From: Leptasterias polaris
Lineage: Eukaryota > Echinodermata > Asteroidea > Forcipulatida > Asteriidae
Assembly (NCBI GenBank): GCA_037783415.1
Contig: JAZGTN010000047.1
Span: 4,898,001 to 4,962,000 of the forward strand
Reading direction: 5' to 3'
Length of the DNA: 64,000 nucleotides
The notes below the pieces were generated by a model, which ran no database searches, was not told the origin of the DNA, and worked only from the letters and a program-made list of their open reading frames with translations. Position 1 is the first letter of the stretch, and each line of letters opens with the position of its first letter. A program made the translations under genes and the position numbers. Of this stretch, positions 1 to 12,878 are shown piece by piece.

Positions 1-1049
1 TGTGAGACTTTCCCGCCTTCTTTGTTAGACAACATGCTTGACAATCCTTTTCATAAACTAAATTATTATCACATGCTCAGATTCCCAGTACACGGAAAAA
101 AGGCTATAAAGTCTATTTTTAACTCCAGCCTAGTTTGAAGACGTTGACTTGATTGAAGGAAAACAAAAGAAGGAAAAAACAATGTTTCGGTCCACAGTCT
201 TTCACATGGCGTGGAACCAACTGTCCAATCTTTCATGGCGTGGAACCGACGGTCCACAGTCTTTCATGGCGTGGAACCAAGGTCGAACAAAGTATCATGA
301 CAGTGTTTCACTCCAAACGATAACGCTTAATAATGGACGTATTAATTGTGTTTCTAAGGCAAGTTGGTACAACTCAAGCCTTGCGTTTTTACCCGTTCTC
401 CAATATTTAGTGAACTACGCACGATAATTGTATGTACAGTAGACGTCATTTGAGTATGACACCCTCGGTTAAAGGTCTAAAGAAGGCAGCTCATTGGCCC
501 ATCCCGTGCATGCCCGCTCGTATATACGTGTACATAGCTGTGCGTTTCCATTGGTTCATCATATATTGTTTCACCTCCACAGATGGCGGCTTGATTTCGT
601 CACCTATTGAATTGAATTGAAACGGGAAAGGCGGACGGGGTCAAACGGGTTTGAAGAAATGTGCTGGCAAATAATGCCTCACCCCCACCCCCCCCCCCGG
701 TTGCATTGACCGATAAGTATAACTATTTGGACTCCTTGAACTTAGCACAGTTGGTTGAACGTCTAGAGAGTCAAGGTAAACCTCTAGTGACACTGACAGT
801 GACAGATTTTTGTTTGATTGTATACTTGTTTTGAGGCTTATCACATAAGGGACATAATGTCCGCGATTGCTATAGCCGGGAAAAACAATGGGGTGTACGT
901 TTGTCAGGACAAAGAGGTGAGCATATGAGGGTTTAAGATGGGACGGGTAATTACTTGTGGATGTTTGGGGGAAAACAGTTTTCCCTTTCACGAAAGTTGT
1001 ATTATATAAAACAGTGCAGTTTGGCCAATGAGTACCAAATGACTATACT
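1..1049. other. Non-coding stretch without a recognisable gene
   Basis: No reading frame here has family motifs or plausible splice context. The stretch holds a short tandem repeat at about 188-290 (listed separately) and a C-rich run near 686-699. The small open frames overlap on both strands and look random. Confidence 0.5.
188..290. repeat. About 31-bp tandem repeat, three copies
   Basis: The core CATGGCGTGGAACC occurs at about 204, 234 and 265, with GTCCACAGTCTTTC or a close variant between copies. The spacing is 30-31 bp and the copies differ at a few bases. No function is inferred. Confidence 0.8.
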
Positions 1050-1398
1050 ATATATTGATTATCGAAAGACCAGTAGCGTAACTGAATTGCTATACAATAC
1101 AAGATCTGAAATGGGATATACCTCTAAGACGCCGCACCATAGCTAGACTTAATACTACAGTTTACAAAGAAACTCACTCCATAACTCCATCCTGAGTCCT
1201 CAATGCAACCAAGGAAATAGACCAACAATTCAGCAAAATCAGACTGTAGATTATAACACCATCTCATCAAACAAAGACTGCTACCGTTACTCCTTGTATC
1301 CGAGAACAATACCAATCTTGAACTCACTCCCGCCACAAGTTAAATCAGCCCCTGACGCCTATGATTTTAAGTCACTCCTTGAAAAAATTAATTTGTAA
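1050..1398 (+). pseudogene. Decayed 3' end of a LINE (non-LTR retrotransposon) reverse transcriptase ORF
   Basis: Three frames in succession read like the C-terminal tail of CR1/jockey-type LINE polymerases. First comes a DYRKTSSVTELL segment, then RRRTIARLNTTVYK (typical ...RRxxARLxxxYK...), then SNKDCYRYSLYPRTIPILNS followed by LPP and a final basic tail ending in TAA at 1396-1398 (typical YSFFPRTI..WNxLPP). The frame changes and internal stops show it is dead. The catalytic domain is not present upstream, so this is a 5'-truncated and mutated copy. The family is assigned from motif memory, not from a search. Confidence 0.7.
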
Positions 1399-1521
1399 AC
1401 TCAGGAGTTTGCATGCATGAGGGTCTGCACGTTTATAGCACAGTGCTGGCGGTTTGTGTAGTAAGGACAAGACAAGGCAAGACAAGACAAGATTCAAAGA
1501 TTGTAGTAATTGACCAGAAAG

Positions 1522-3845
1522 TAGACTTGTTGACAAGTCGTTAATGATGGTCGCGGTAAGTCGAGTCGCATCTGGTGCTGTCGCGTAAAAGAATGCTCTC
1601 GCGAGATCACTGCTCTCGCGCGAAGTTGCTGGCTGCCAACTCTTCTTCGTCATTAACGACTTGTGAAACCCGCCGGCGGTTCATATTCATTTATTCATGT
1701 ACGGACGCAGTGTACATTACGGTTGCTGTAGGAACGATCATGAAGACGAGTCCATTTTATCTAAGGGTAGTAGTAATTTTAGTTACTGTAAATGTACTGA
1801 ATGCTTGCGCTTGAGACATCTGTGGGTGTGTTTTGTGGGTGTTAACTCCTTCATTAATTTAGTAACTAAAGAAATAAAGTAAACTTATCTTAAAATTCAT
1901 TATTATAATAATTGTTTAAGATGTGTGTTTTGCCTCATAAAAATAAATAATGCCTTCCGTGAATAGTTACTGATCGCTCCAATCATTTAACCCGATGTGT
2001 TCTACAGTGATTGTGTGTATTAAGTGTGTATAAACAACAGACACGGAAACCAGTCAACTCGCCCCCCTAGCAAAGTCGCCAATTTCAAAAAACACATGTA
2101 CAAAGTCACCAACTACAAAGTCGCCCCTAGCAAAGTCGCCCCCTGACAACAAACTCGTCCCCTCTCATAGTCGCCCCTCACAAGGGAATTTAACAAATTT
2201 GTGTGATTGGACTACAGGGCTTCGAAAGCTATCTTAAGGGAACAAAAGCTAGCTATCTTAAGGGAACGAAAGAGGAATTTTGGGGAACAAAATCTCATTG
2301 CGAAGGAACGAGAGCGTATATTAAGGGAACGAAAGCATATTTCGGACGAATGAACGTATATTTCTGGCAACTAATTCAAAGTCGTATTTTGATGAAACAA
2401 ACGCTTGTTTTTAGGGAAAGAAATCTCCTTTCGGTGGAAAAAATTCATATTTTTATAGAACGAAAGCATATTTCGGACGAATGAAAGTATGTTTCGGGCA
2501 ACTAATTCAAAGTCGTATTTTGATGAATCGAAAGCTTGTTTTCAGGGAAAGAAATCTCCTTTCGGTGGAAAAAATTATTTTTATTGAACGAAAGCATATT
2601 TAGAGCGAACAAAATTATATTTTGTGCGAACAAAATCATATTTCGAGGAAACGAATGCGTATCTTTCAGGGAACAAACGCGTATTTCTGGGTAACAAAAT
2701 CGTATTTCGGGTGGAGAAGGCGTGTTCGAGGGAACAAAAACGTATTTTCTAGGAAAAATCTATTTTGCTACCTAGAAAAACACAACTTTGTTTACAAATT
2801 TAAAAAAATATAATTTTATGTGACAAAATTATATTTTGATTGAATTATATAATATTTTGAGGAAACGAAATGACTTTGTTGGAATTTTGTGTGTCGAGAG
2901 TGGAAAAAGAAATTCAGAGTGAGAATTTTTTTTCCACATTTTAATTTGTAATTTATTTTTCACCTGTTCCTTCAGGGGCTCTGGTTTTGTGTGTTGTTTT
3001 TTTTTTGGGGGGGGCTCGTTTTTGTCTCACAAATTGTTTAACTTAATTGCACCGTCAATATAAGAGTGGTTTTCCTATTTATTGACATAAATCTTATTTA
3101 ATTTCCAAATCGGGGGAAAGGAACGTACACCGAACATTGAAACGTAACGATTTTAAAACAGCGGATTCGATCAGCGAGGTTTACCGACTAACAAACCCGC
3201 AATGACAAGGTAGTTGGTGGTCTGGCTCCCTAACCCCTCCCACATGTTCATGAGCTTCCAGGTACAGCTATCTCTTGGCATGCTAGGGTAGGGGTTTCGT
3301 CATGCTGAGCCCCACCGAGAGAAACTCTGCGCGCCATGGCATGCAGCTACACGATTTGCCCGTGTGTTTTACGTCATGTCCCCACACGCTGTGCACTGTC
3401 AAACACTGAAATAAAATCTTACGTTCGATTTTTTGTAATTATTTACAAGTTGTACCCATAATTTGAATACGTATTTTCTTGTGTCAAAATATTCATGAAC
3501 ACAATCACTCTCACCACTCAGTGTTTGGTTTTGATCGTGCATGATCAAAGCATGAGGAAGGAAAGCAACATAAAACTCCATCCAGTACAGGATTTGATGT
3601 TTAATATTCATCTACAGTTTGAATATTCATAGATATAACGAAATTGACCAATCAGATGCGTCCGTACGAATTCGGCTGAAGTGGCCATAGGCCGTGCACA
3701 AACCGCCAGCGGGTTTCACAAGTCGGTAAATGCGACCAGTCGTGAGAGCAATAATCTCGCACAGAGCAGCCCTCTCGCGGGATATTGCGAGAAAGCCGTT
3801 CCGCTATCACCGCGACAGACATTTAACGACTTGTCCACAAGTCTA
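1522..3845. mobile_element. Non-autonomous Mutator-like (MULE) DNA transposon, copy 1
   Basis: The element starts TAGACTTGTTGACAAGTCG and ends with the near inverse (…CGACTTGTCCACAAGTCTA). The inverted similarity continues inward for about 190 bp at each end and includes a GTGAAACCCGC(C/T)GGCGGTT block and GTACGGACGCA. It is flanked by an exact 9-bp direct repeat, ACCAGAAAG, at 1513-1521 and 3846-3854. Long inverted ends plus 9-bp target duplications are typical of Mutator-like elements. No transposase frame is visible in its 2324 bp, so it would need a helper in trans. The inside holds AAAGTCGCC-type repeats near 2060-2180 and degenerate GAACGAAAGCATATTTCGG repeats. A second copy lies at 43985-46188. 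Confidence 0.85.
2200..2760. repeat. Degenerate tandem repeats inside MULE copy 1
   Basis: Short units of the form GGGAACGAAAGCATATTTCGG recur throughout. At a larger scale the segment beginning CGAAAGCATATTTCGG is repeated at 2330, 2461 and (diverged) 2589, giving a period of about 130 bp. The second element copy carries one fewer of these units, which accounts for much of the 120-bp length difference between the copies. Confidence 0.7.
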
Positions 3846-3854
3846 ACCAGAAAG

Positions 3855-5294
3855 CAGCTTGTACCACTTGACTAACAAATGGTGAACTACTAAAGTGGCA
3901 GCTTTGACCACTTGACTAACAAATGGTGAACTACTAAAGTGGCAGCTTTGATCCAACACTGTAGTACATTATGTTGTACCCTTTATTGATACAAAGATGG
4001 TAAACATGCAATTAACACAGTTTCCCAATAGTTTATCGTTAATCAGGACATGTAAACCTCGTCTTGATTCGACGAGAATAACCCTCCACACTGCAGGGGA
4101 TTTAAGGTAATACTACTGGTGGTGTATCTATACTCTAGATTCAAGAGAATGCCGGGTACCAGTATGAGGAAATCGGTCAACAATTGCTATGTAGCCTCCC
4201 TATAAAAGACACTAAGCACATAAACAGTGAACTGGTATCAATATTGACATTACTGTAACATTGATTCACTTTAGCATAAAGCGGACTGAATGAAATTATA
4301 AAAACCCACAACAAAAAATTCCGGATTCTTTCTTAATCTTTTCTGCCTTGACATCTTTTTAAGAATGACTTTGGAAAACCGTCCATTAAAGTTAAACCCG
4401 AATCCAGTGATTTACATAAAAATGTGAGACAACAAAAAACATAATGGTAATACGATGACTAAACAGATAATGTGGGATTTGAATTATGCACAGGAAAAAA
4501 CATACCAGCATTTTTTGTTATTCACCGCGGACTTCTGTAAATTCCGTGTCATTTGCATAAAACCAGCACTTTGCTGCCAGACACATTTTTCACACACAGC
4601 TCAGCTAACAATGCTATATATTTTGTGTATAGTGCGAAAATATAATGGCTCTTTGTACATGTAGTCAACTGTGCCTCGCAAGTTCCCGTCAAAACTTACA
4701 ATATCGACTGCTATAAGGATTATCATACAAGACTTCACACTGGACTCAAACGAAGGACAGAAAAAAGGAACCTGTTTTATGAAATAAAAAGCACTTTTAG
4801 GTGAGTTGTACATAAATATGTTTGTCTCAATAATTTTCTCCATTGTTTGCACATAGCTGTTTGCTACGTTGGATACCATCACATTTTCAGTGGGCTGCAG
4901 TGGGTAGGCCTATTAATATGTGATTCTTTTGTATCCATTGTCATAAAACGATTTGGACGTTATTGAAGCACGTTAAACCACATGGAAATTATACTTTGGG
5001 TGAATATTTATACTTGGAAGTTTGTGAAGGTCAAGCAATTTAACAGTCCAGGTACATGACTGCCTTTTGGGGGGGGGGGAGACTCATAGAGCGCAGAATT
5101 TAACTTCGGGGTAACGTATTCCAGACAATACAAACAACTTTTCTTAACTTCTTTTACCACATAGCAGACCATTTCTTCCTCCATGAGCAGACTGAATGAA
5201 ATCGTAGTAAACCAAAACAAAAATGTTGGAATCTTTCTGTCTGTTCTAATAATAGCATGTATCTTTGTTTCAATAGGCCTATATTACAACTCAA
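3855..5294. other. Intergenic stretch, nothing recognised
   Basis: A 34-bp unit containing CCACTTGACTAACAAATGG is tandemly duplicated at about 3864-3950. Otherwise I see only AT-rich sequence with random short frames on both strands and a G-run near 5070-5079. Confidence 0.4.
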
Positions 5295-5716
5295 AGGCAG
5301 GGCATACTTTTGGTAATTGTCACTTGAAAAACCAGTAGGCCCTACCCTCATTTGGTGTATCCACAACATATTATTATTATTATTTATTCGACCTCAACAA
5401 TTACAAGAACAAAAAATACAAAAAATATGCATAAAACAACAAACCTGTGAAAATGTTGGCTCAATTGGTCATCGAAGTTGTAAGAAAGTAATCAGACAAA
5501 AAACGCCCTTGTTTACAAAGAACTGTGTGCTTTCAGATGCCTGAAAAAGGGCTTCTTGCCGGAAGCCTTTCTCAGATTCAAATTAAAACTACATTACTTC
5601 AAATGAGTTCATTTCTAACAACACTTTATAACATCAACAGCTCTCCAGTGCTCTCTACATAATAAGTTTTTATTGTCATTAACTTGTGGAGTAATTAACA
5701 ACAGTACATCCTGCCT
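5295..5716 (+). mobile_element. TTAA-type MITE (AGGCACTGG family), copy T1
   Basis: It starts AGGCAGGGCATACTTTTGG and ends in the near inverse …ATCCTGCCT, followed by TTAA at 5717-5720. Its inside shares the family landmarks: ATGCATAAAA, ACCTGTGAAAATG, TCAATTGGTCATCGAAGTTG, GTGTGCTTTCAGATG, CAACAGCTCTCC. It is longer than T2 and T3 because of an extra AT-rich segment near 5370-5425. It is non-coding. TTAA flanks point to a piggyBac- or Kolobok-type transposase acting in trans. Confidence 0.75.
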
Positions 5717-6309
5717 TTAAACGGGGAAAAAAAAGAAAAAGAAAAAAAAAAACCTTTATAAGCCTTTTTTGCGACACAAGAACTACCAAAATAATGACCT
5801 CTACGACATTTTCTATACAGATCATGTATTTGTAAAATAATTTGTATTGTATGGCATCACACCTGGTCCTGCACTGATGTCACTTAATTGTCTCACGAAT
5901 ATGTAATAATTCATCAACTGAGCAACACATAATTCCCCTGAAGGTACTTACACCTGCTAATTTGGATAATATGCAAAAGTGACCTCGAGAAACCCCTCCC
6001 TTGAGCTTAGCTTGAGGTAATTGGGGGTAATTAAAAACCGAGGTCTTCAAATCGGCGTTCTGGAAAACGAGTTGCCACGGCAACGATTTTCAGAGTGATT
6101 GTACAACTTCAATTAATATCAAAGTTGCTAGGCATCTCTACCTACACGCCCACCACTGAGCAAAACAATTTGTATAGTTTCGTTGATTTGTGCTGAAAAC
6201 AAAAGACGTCTGACGTCAACACATCTATCTGAACATGTGCACTATACTGAATGGATAAGTCGACATAATTATCAGAATTTATAGTTTAAAACTGTCTTCT
6301 ACTTATCAT

Positions 6310-6640
6310 GTCCACACACAGATGTTGTGTTTCAGGCAGAACTGAACACAGTCTTTGACAGTTTCGTTGAATTCAGCAAGGCGTCACATTTCTGGTGACG
6401 GGCATCTTTGTAGGTTATTCATGGTTTGTGTTGTGTTTCAGAACTGCAAACGCAGCATCCTGGTCGTTCAGATAGCCCCATTTCTTGAGCGTTACTTTGT
6501 AGCGATCGGTACATGATCTGAGTCGGATGAGGCATTTCCATACAGCCCAGCTTGAGTCAGCACCAAGTTCTTCTTTTGCATTTATGAACATGGATGTTAC
6601 TGTGGGAAGGTTAGCAAGCCTTTCCTTTTGGTTTTAGCAA
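6310..6640 (-). pseudogene. Decayed 3' end of a LINE ORF on the minus strand
   Basis: The minus strand encodes a continuous stretch with SSWAVWKCLIRLRSCTDRYK and then LKKWGYLNDQD, matching the region after the polymerase domain of jockey/CR1-like LINEs (…W..L.RLRTG..R....L.KWG……QTMxHL…CP). After a frameshift it continues QTMNNLQRCPSPEM and RLAEFNETVKDCVQF, the usual tail. Stops and the frameshift make it a pseudogene. No polymerase domain is seen nearby. The family is recognised by eye. Confidence 0.65.
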
Positions 6641-6649
6641 CTTCGCTCT

Positions 6650-9600
6650 GTTTGGATTGACGGAGGAAACTTCTCTTGGATTTGAGCCGCCTCTTTGCTG
6701 GTTTATGCTGTTAATGCGTTATTATGAATGGAATGTTCAAGTTTACAAAAGTTATACTAACAATTTGTTGATTTATGCCAACATGGAGGCTTATTCAAAC
6801 ATTATGTACACCACATGACACCAACTTCGCATCATTTAGATCAAACCTTGTGGTTTATTGTTTGCACAGACATGACCCAGTTTGATCTTTCCTTCCGGTT
6901 CAGACCGGAAATTGAATGAAAATACAAATAAATAAAATAATGTAACAATTTGGGAAAGCTTTTAAATAAAACAAGAGGCCTTATTGTCACGCAGTGCCTC
7001 CTAGGCAGGCTTTAGCAGGGGAACAGTCAAGGGCAATATACAATCAAGGGCAATATACACTACACGGTATTTTAACTGGTAACCCAATATAATGTATTTC
7101 TCTTAGCCCAGTTCTGACACCGGATTTGTTATCAATATAATAATGACCAGACGAAAGCTACAATTTTTCAGACTGCTAGCAACTCCCAAGCAAAACTGAA
7201 AATTCATACAATTATTATATATTTGGTCCTTTACAAAAACTAGGCTACATTAAACTCTACCGACCAACGACAGCTCAATGTGAACGGAAGTTCTAAACCA
7301 CACATGCGTGTGGCGCAAAATGGAATTGATCGTCTTTAACTTGCATTGTGAATGTGTGATGTTGCGGTGAAACACGTGTTGGAAAGGAGTGTGAAACTTA
7401 CATCTATTTGAAATACAATAACTGCTGCAGTTTGATTCGGTATGGTTTTAATAAAAAGGGTTGTCACGGTAAAGAACACTACACATCGGAAACATTCTCC
7501 ATAAACTAAACCGGGTATGGATTTGACTACAAAGAAATGCAATGAACAACTATTTGTGAATGTTAAAGTTGTAGAGAACAAGTTCCATGGCTCAATTTTC
7601 GTCGATTGGTTTTCTCTTTTTCATAATTTATGTTTGGGTTGGATCCAGAATACAGCATGTTTAGCATGTGCCACGGATCCGGACGTGAATTTTGGATTGG
7701 AATGATTCATTTTTAGTTTTCAATTAACAATACCTTAAGTGGAAGCTTGTTACTTCCTCGAACCTATACAAATATCAACTTGAAATTTAAATCTAAATGT
7801 TCGGATTAAAAAAATATTTCAAGCGAAACCAAATCAAAATCAACATAAACTAAAACAACATAGCGAATAACAGGGCTGTACTTAAAATAATCAAAATTGT
7901 TAAGAGTATAATACTCTGAAAATGTGATAAAAATTATAAATTATGCATTTAGGCCTATAGCTAAAAAAAACCAATGATAATAAAAAACAATGATTTATAA
8001 ACAGGTAAATTTTACAATTAGAAATTGCATCCTAAGGTTTGTCAAGCTTTAAAAAAATATAATTTTTTAAGTTTTTATTTCAATCTATTTATCAGTTACT
8101 AGGCTATGACGAATAGATTTACCCAAAACAATGGTAGAAAAAAGTAACGTAAAAAGCGCCTCACAGTGTCGTCATAATTTCTGTGTTCATTGAATTGTCG
8201 CAGTCTTCTGTTATAATTTGTTCCACATAATTAGTTTTAGTCAATTGACATCGACGTGACTGCAGATGTTACACACGCTCAGTTGAATAAACCCAGACTA
8301 TTATAATTATTTACACACTGGTGTATGCGTGCGTTGTCAAAGAACTTGAATAATAGGCCCTAAAGCAAATTGAAGTGGGGTTTAAGGCAGGACGAATAAA
8401 TTAAGATTAATAACAACTAAACTTATGTTGTGTATTATTATTAATAATGTATTAATGCACTTTACATTAGTGCCCTGGTCATTGGGCCAATAACATTCCT
8501 GTTTTCTTGCTCAGCTCCCTGGGGAGTAGACAGCCCTGGGCTGCTGTGGCGCTCTGAAGGCTTTTTCAAACACAATATCAAACTGTACCCTCACAGGTAC
8601 CCATTTTATACCCCTGGGTGAAAGATTAGTCCATGGATATGTTGTAAACACATTTTCAAAAAAATCACCCAACTTGGGGGGCCACATTTTCAATAAGCAG
8701 ATTTTGCATGTTTTTGTGCATGTTTTTTGCGTCATGTTCTTGTTTCAATTTCGTAGATCGAAATCTGAACTGAAAGTTTGTACAAATTCTCGAAAATGAC
8801 AGTTGATCGGTTTAGCAACGGTCAATTCATAGTTTTTTTTACAGATATTTTTTTTCAACATCAACTACAGAAGAAGAGAAAGAAAAAAATTGAAACTTTG
8901 AAATTGATAATTGTTGTTGTATAATGTTGACACTTTTACATCGTCCTCAGATGAAATCGAACAGAACATTCCCAATTTCAAAACAGAAACATTATTACCG
9001 AATTTGATTGACCAAGCAATTTCTTCCATGACCCATTTTCAAAACGAAACCAAAGAAGAATCAAAAAAATTTACAGGCAGACAAAACACATCTTTAATAA
9101 ATAAATATTAGATAAAATATTCACTGTAACATGTAAAGTAAAAGCTTCATTGAACTGTTCAATGCACATCCAAAAATCCATGACTCACTTTCGGCTAAAA
9201 CAACAGAAATAAATTGACAAAAACACGAGCTCGCTTCGACTTGGGCTCCAGTGTGATGCAGATAGATTTAGTGCAAATAAGACAAACAATAATTTGAGTT
9301 TTGTCAACACGTGCCTCTTTGATGCCTGTGCCCCGGATGTCCACATTTGAAATCTGGACTTTTAAGATTCAAATTACCCGAATAAAAATTCTGATTTGCT
9401 TTTATTATTTTTGTCAATACTTTTCAAACTATTTTTCTATCATCGCCGACAATGTATTTGTTTTTACCTCCACGGCAGATTATCTCACAAAAATAGAAAA
9501 TGACATAAAAAGAGCGCTGAAAAGGGGCTTGTTCGGGACAAATGCAACCGAAAACTACAGTTTAAACTGGCCAAAATTGTTCACTCCCTTGTGCCCCCCT

Positions 9601-12600
9601 ACCCTTGTTTCGGCACTGTCTGTAAAGACTTGTTTTCTTGAATATGGTCAACTTCTTGTGAAAGAATTCTACAAGCATTAGAAGGGAAAGACTTAGACAA
9701 CATTTAGATATAATTATCCTTCCGTGAGAAAGGTCTATAGCGAGTCTTCCTTTCGAATGACCAAAATGTAGAGGGTAAACATCGCCATATTGAATGTATC
9801 GACCTCCTAGCGAACCGATGACTTTAGCATCGACCCCATTCAAATACACCCTCTGAGTGGACGCAATGTATCCAGTCGGAGTTAGCTGCAGTCACACCAT
9901 GGCGATACATCAATCCAACGAGGAAGGACTCTCTTTGTCTCTAGCACTCAATCATTCATAAGGTAAACTCAAAAGTGTAATCGATCGAATACGACGGCTA
10001 ATTCATGTCCAAACGCTGCCCGACAATTTTACTGCCCTTAAATAACTTGAACGGACGTTTGTTTTTATGAATCTTACATCCGGATTTAAGACAAGGTACT
10101 CAGGATGAAAGGCAAAGAGCAAAAAAAAAAAAAGTGAGCGCAAAGTTTTTAAATAAAAGTACCAATTTAAATTCCACTTGAGTGAGGTGGAACGACTACA
10201 TGCAACAGTCATCGATTGACTAATCATCGTCCCAAGCTGCTGTTGGAGCGGTTAACGCTACAGCCTAACCCACCTTTAAGAAGTTTTTCTCTGCAAGACG
10301 CAAACATATTGGACATTGACCGGTTACTCATGCAGCTCTTATTTCCTTTTATTTACTGGTCTTTTTTTCTTTCCATGAAAAATCCATCTATAACCAGCAG
10401 AATTTGAGGCTGCAGTTTGATTTTGTAACGGATTCATTAAATGCTAGATGCGTTATTTCCGATTTTGTTAACTAATGTTGATGTGGGGTACAAGACCTAG
10501 GTACCAGATAACAATACATTGTAAAAACTACTTTAAAAACACAGGAATGATAATATTATCATATTGTGTTAACATTTTTTTATAATCGAAAGGTTTTGAG
10601 GCAATTGCTCAATTATAAAAATCTCAAATTGCTAGAAAGATTCTCTCAGACTGATTAAAAGAATGTTATCCATGGTAAAAGAGGCTTCATCAGAATACTC
10701 TGATATTATTCCAAAAACGCCAGAACGGAACAAAATAAAGGGGAAATTAAGTGTGTTCACATCAAAATATAGTCCTTAACTTCCCAAGTTTACCCCTTGA
10801 GAACTAACTTTGAAATAAGTATACGCCCCAAAGATCATGAGATGATCTATATGCAGAATACATATAGTTACAACTACCTTTCTCCATCTTTCCTACCTTT
10901 TCTGATTCAATCCAAATGACAAATAATTAAAAAAATAACAGTTTTCATATTTCTATAAACCTTGTACCGAAAATGGGGACTTTTGTAATGCTAGACTTTC
11001 GACCTATTGCACTTCCCTGCAGTCTGCAACTTCTGTGCTTTCACTCTCAATATTAAACGTGACATTTTGGGACACAATAAATTTCACATTCTGGGCACAA
11101 TAAACTTCACATTATGTGACAAAATACTTACACATTTTGGGGCACAATTAATTTCACATTTTGGGGCACAATTAATTTCACATTTTGGGACACAATACAT
11201 GTCACATTTCGGGGCACTTGTTCTTTTTCCCATCTCCTCCCCTCCCTTGCCCTCCTCACACCCCTCGGTTTCACCCCTCACTGAGCAGTCACGAGTCTGG
11301 TCCGGTGCTTCGTCCTTCGTCACCCAAATCATTTTATTAACTTCCATCTTCCCCAGTGTCTTATTCCCTGTAGCTGTATTCAGTAACAGTACGTCATTCA
11401 TGTGTGACTATACAAAACATGGGCCAGGCTAATTTCCCTCATTCAGCCTCGTTTTCGTTACACTCCATTTGATTGGTATGCCTCAACTTGTTTTGGTGTT
11501 AAAACTCACGACGACCGCTCGCCTTTGTCATACTGCCCAACCCCAGGCCCCCACGCTCGTTCCTTTGTGTTGTGCATTTTGTGTGTATGGACGGATTAAA
11601 ACGAACATTATTGATCCGCGTTTCTTATTTTTCTTTCATGTAGGAACGCCATTGACGGCCGGTTGCCAACTACGACATTCACAGATCCAGAAACAATCTT
11701 ACATCATCATAACCAGTCTAGTCATGAAAATTCACTTTCCAAGAGTGATTTGGGAAACCTCGTCAGTGAAGTTCTGGCTTCGTGGATGCAGGAAGTGTGT
11801 TTTGTAAACGCGGTTGTGATTGGTCGTGGTTGGTTTCGTTAGAAAAGCACAAACTTCGCCCGTCATTAGAGTTATTTTAATCACAACGTTACCACCATGA
11901 CTGTACGCATGAGTACAGTTGTGCGTAACAAGTTTTGCTGAGGTAGTGGTGAAGACATACATGAACATAGGTCGTCTTGCATACTACAAAGGCCAACTCA
12001 ACATGTGGAATATACTATAATAACTTATTTTTTATAATAAAAGTCATCAAACTTATTGAGAACTAGTCAAGCTTTCTACACGGTAAACACTTTTCAACGA
12101 GCACGATTTGCCATTTGGAGTCTGACACAGGGACATGACGAGGCTAAAACGCCTTTACACTAAATCGACGTTGTATGCGTTGTGTAATATTCTTGTGGCG
12201 ATGTTAACTTTTTGCCTAACTAAGGTAAGAAAATAAACAAGTCTGGACAGTGCTGCCGATAACTGCCTTTAAAAACGTCATCAAATTCATGCTGTCGTCA
12301 TAGTTTACTGGAGTTTTGATTATGGAGAACTAACCGACGTCCTTAAAAACATTATGTCGAGTTGACCCAGGAGGGGAAAACACGTAAAAGATTGACAACT
12401 AAGGGGGCCTGATTATCAGTTGGAATTCCGGAAAGTTTAGCTAACTGAAGGATCTATATTTCTTGGTTATCAAACCTACAACGTCATACACTGCATGGAA
12501 TGAAAAAGATTAATGCGGTTTGAAACTTCGTCTGCAACCTCTTCTGCCGATTGGGAGAAAAGTTAGTGAGGATGTTTGCAAAACAGTGAATCGGAAGACA

Positions 12601-12878
12601 CGCTCCTATAGTTCTGGACTGTTTTACCCCAAACGAGAGAAATATCGTCAGAAAACGGAAGTATACGACTACGAACGGATTGAAGGCACGGTATAGTTTA
12701 AGTCTGTCAAAGTTACTCTACACTTTAAAAGGATCTCTTACGAGAAAATGAGCCTGGGATAAATATAACAAGTCACCACATTTTGTGTAAATTATTTCAG
12801 CCAAGAGATTTAAAAAATGTGTGGCCTTTCGAAAGGAGAGTAGACTTGATTGGAGTGGATAGTTCACAAAAGGCAGCT
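6650..12878. other. Intergenic region upstream of the potassium channel gene
   Basis: I find no convincing gene in these 6 kb. The longest frame, at 9301-9681, has no recognisable domain and low-complexity composition. Around 8470-8640 is a stretch (ACAGGTACCCATTTTATACC, CCCCTGGGTG) that resembles a dispersed repeat. A 24-bp tandem repeat lies at 11060-11216. An acceptor-like pyrimidine tract ending in CAG at 12800 suggests that a 5' exon or leader of the channel gene lies somewhere upstream, but I could not place it. Confidence 0.4.
11060..11216. repeat. 24-bp tandem repeat
   Basis: Units of the form CACATTTTGGGGCACAATTA plus ATTT are repeated. Three are clean and contiguous (about 11133-11204), with diverged units on both sides. 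Frames crossing the array give repetitive peptides and are not treated as genes. Confidence 0.8.

Noticed and set aside
1575..1882. Short ORFs at the left end of the MULE-like element as a transposase
   Set aside because: Too short, no DDE motif, and they lie in the inverted terminal repeat.
9301..9681. 126-residue open frame on the plus strand
   Set aside because: No domain, AT-driven composition, overlapping frame on the other strand and no splice or promoter context.
11007..11432. 141-residue frame with repeated HFGAQLI-like units and its minus-strand mirror
   Set aside because: Both are readings through a 24-bp tandem repeat.
12783..12878. Extension of the potassium channel reading frame upstream of the first ATG
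   Set aside because: The first codon there is TTG, not ATG. The CAG at 12800 looks like a splice acceptor, so the extension may be exon but cannot be the start.
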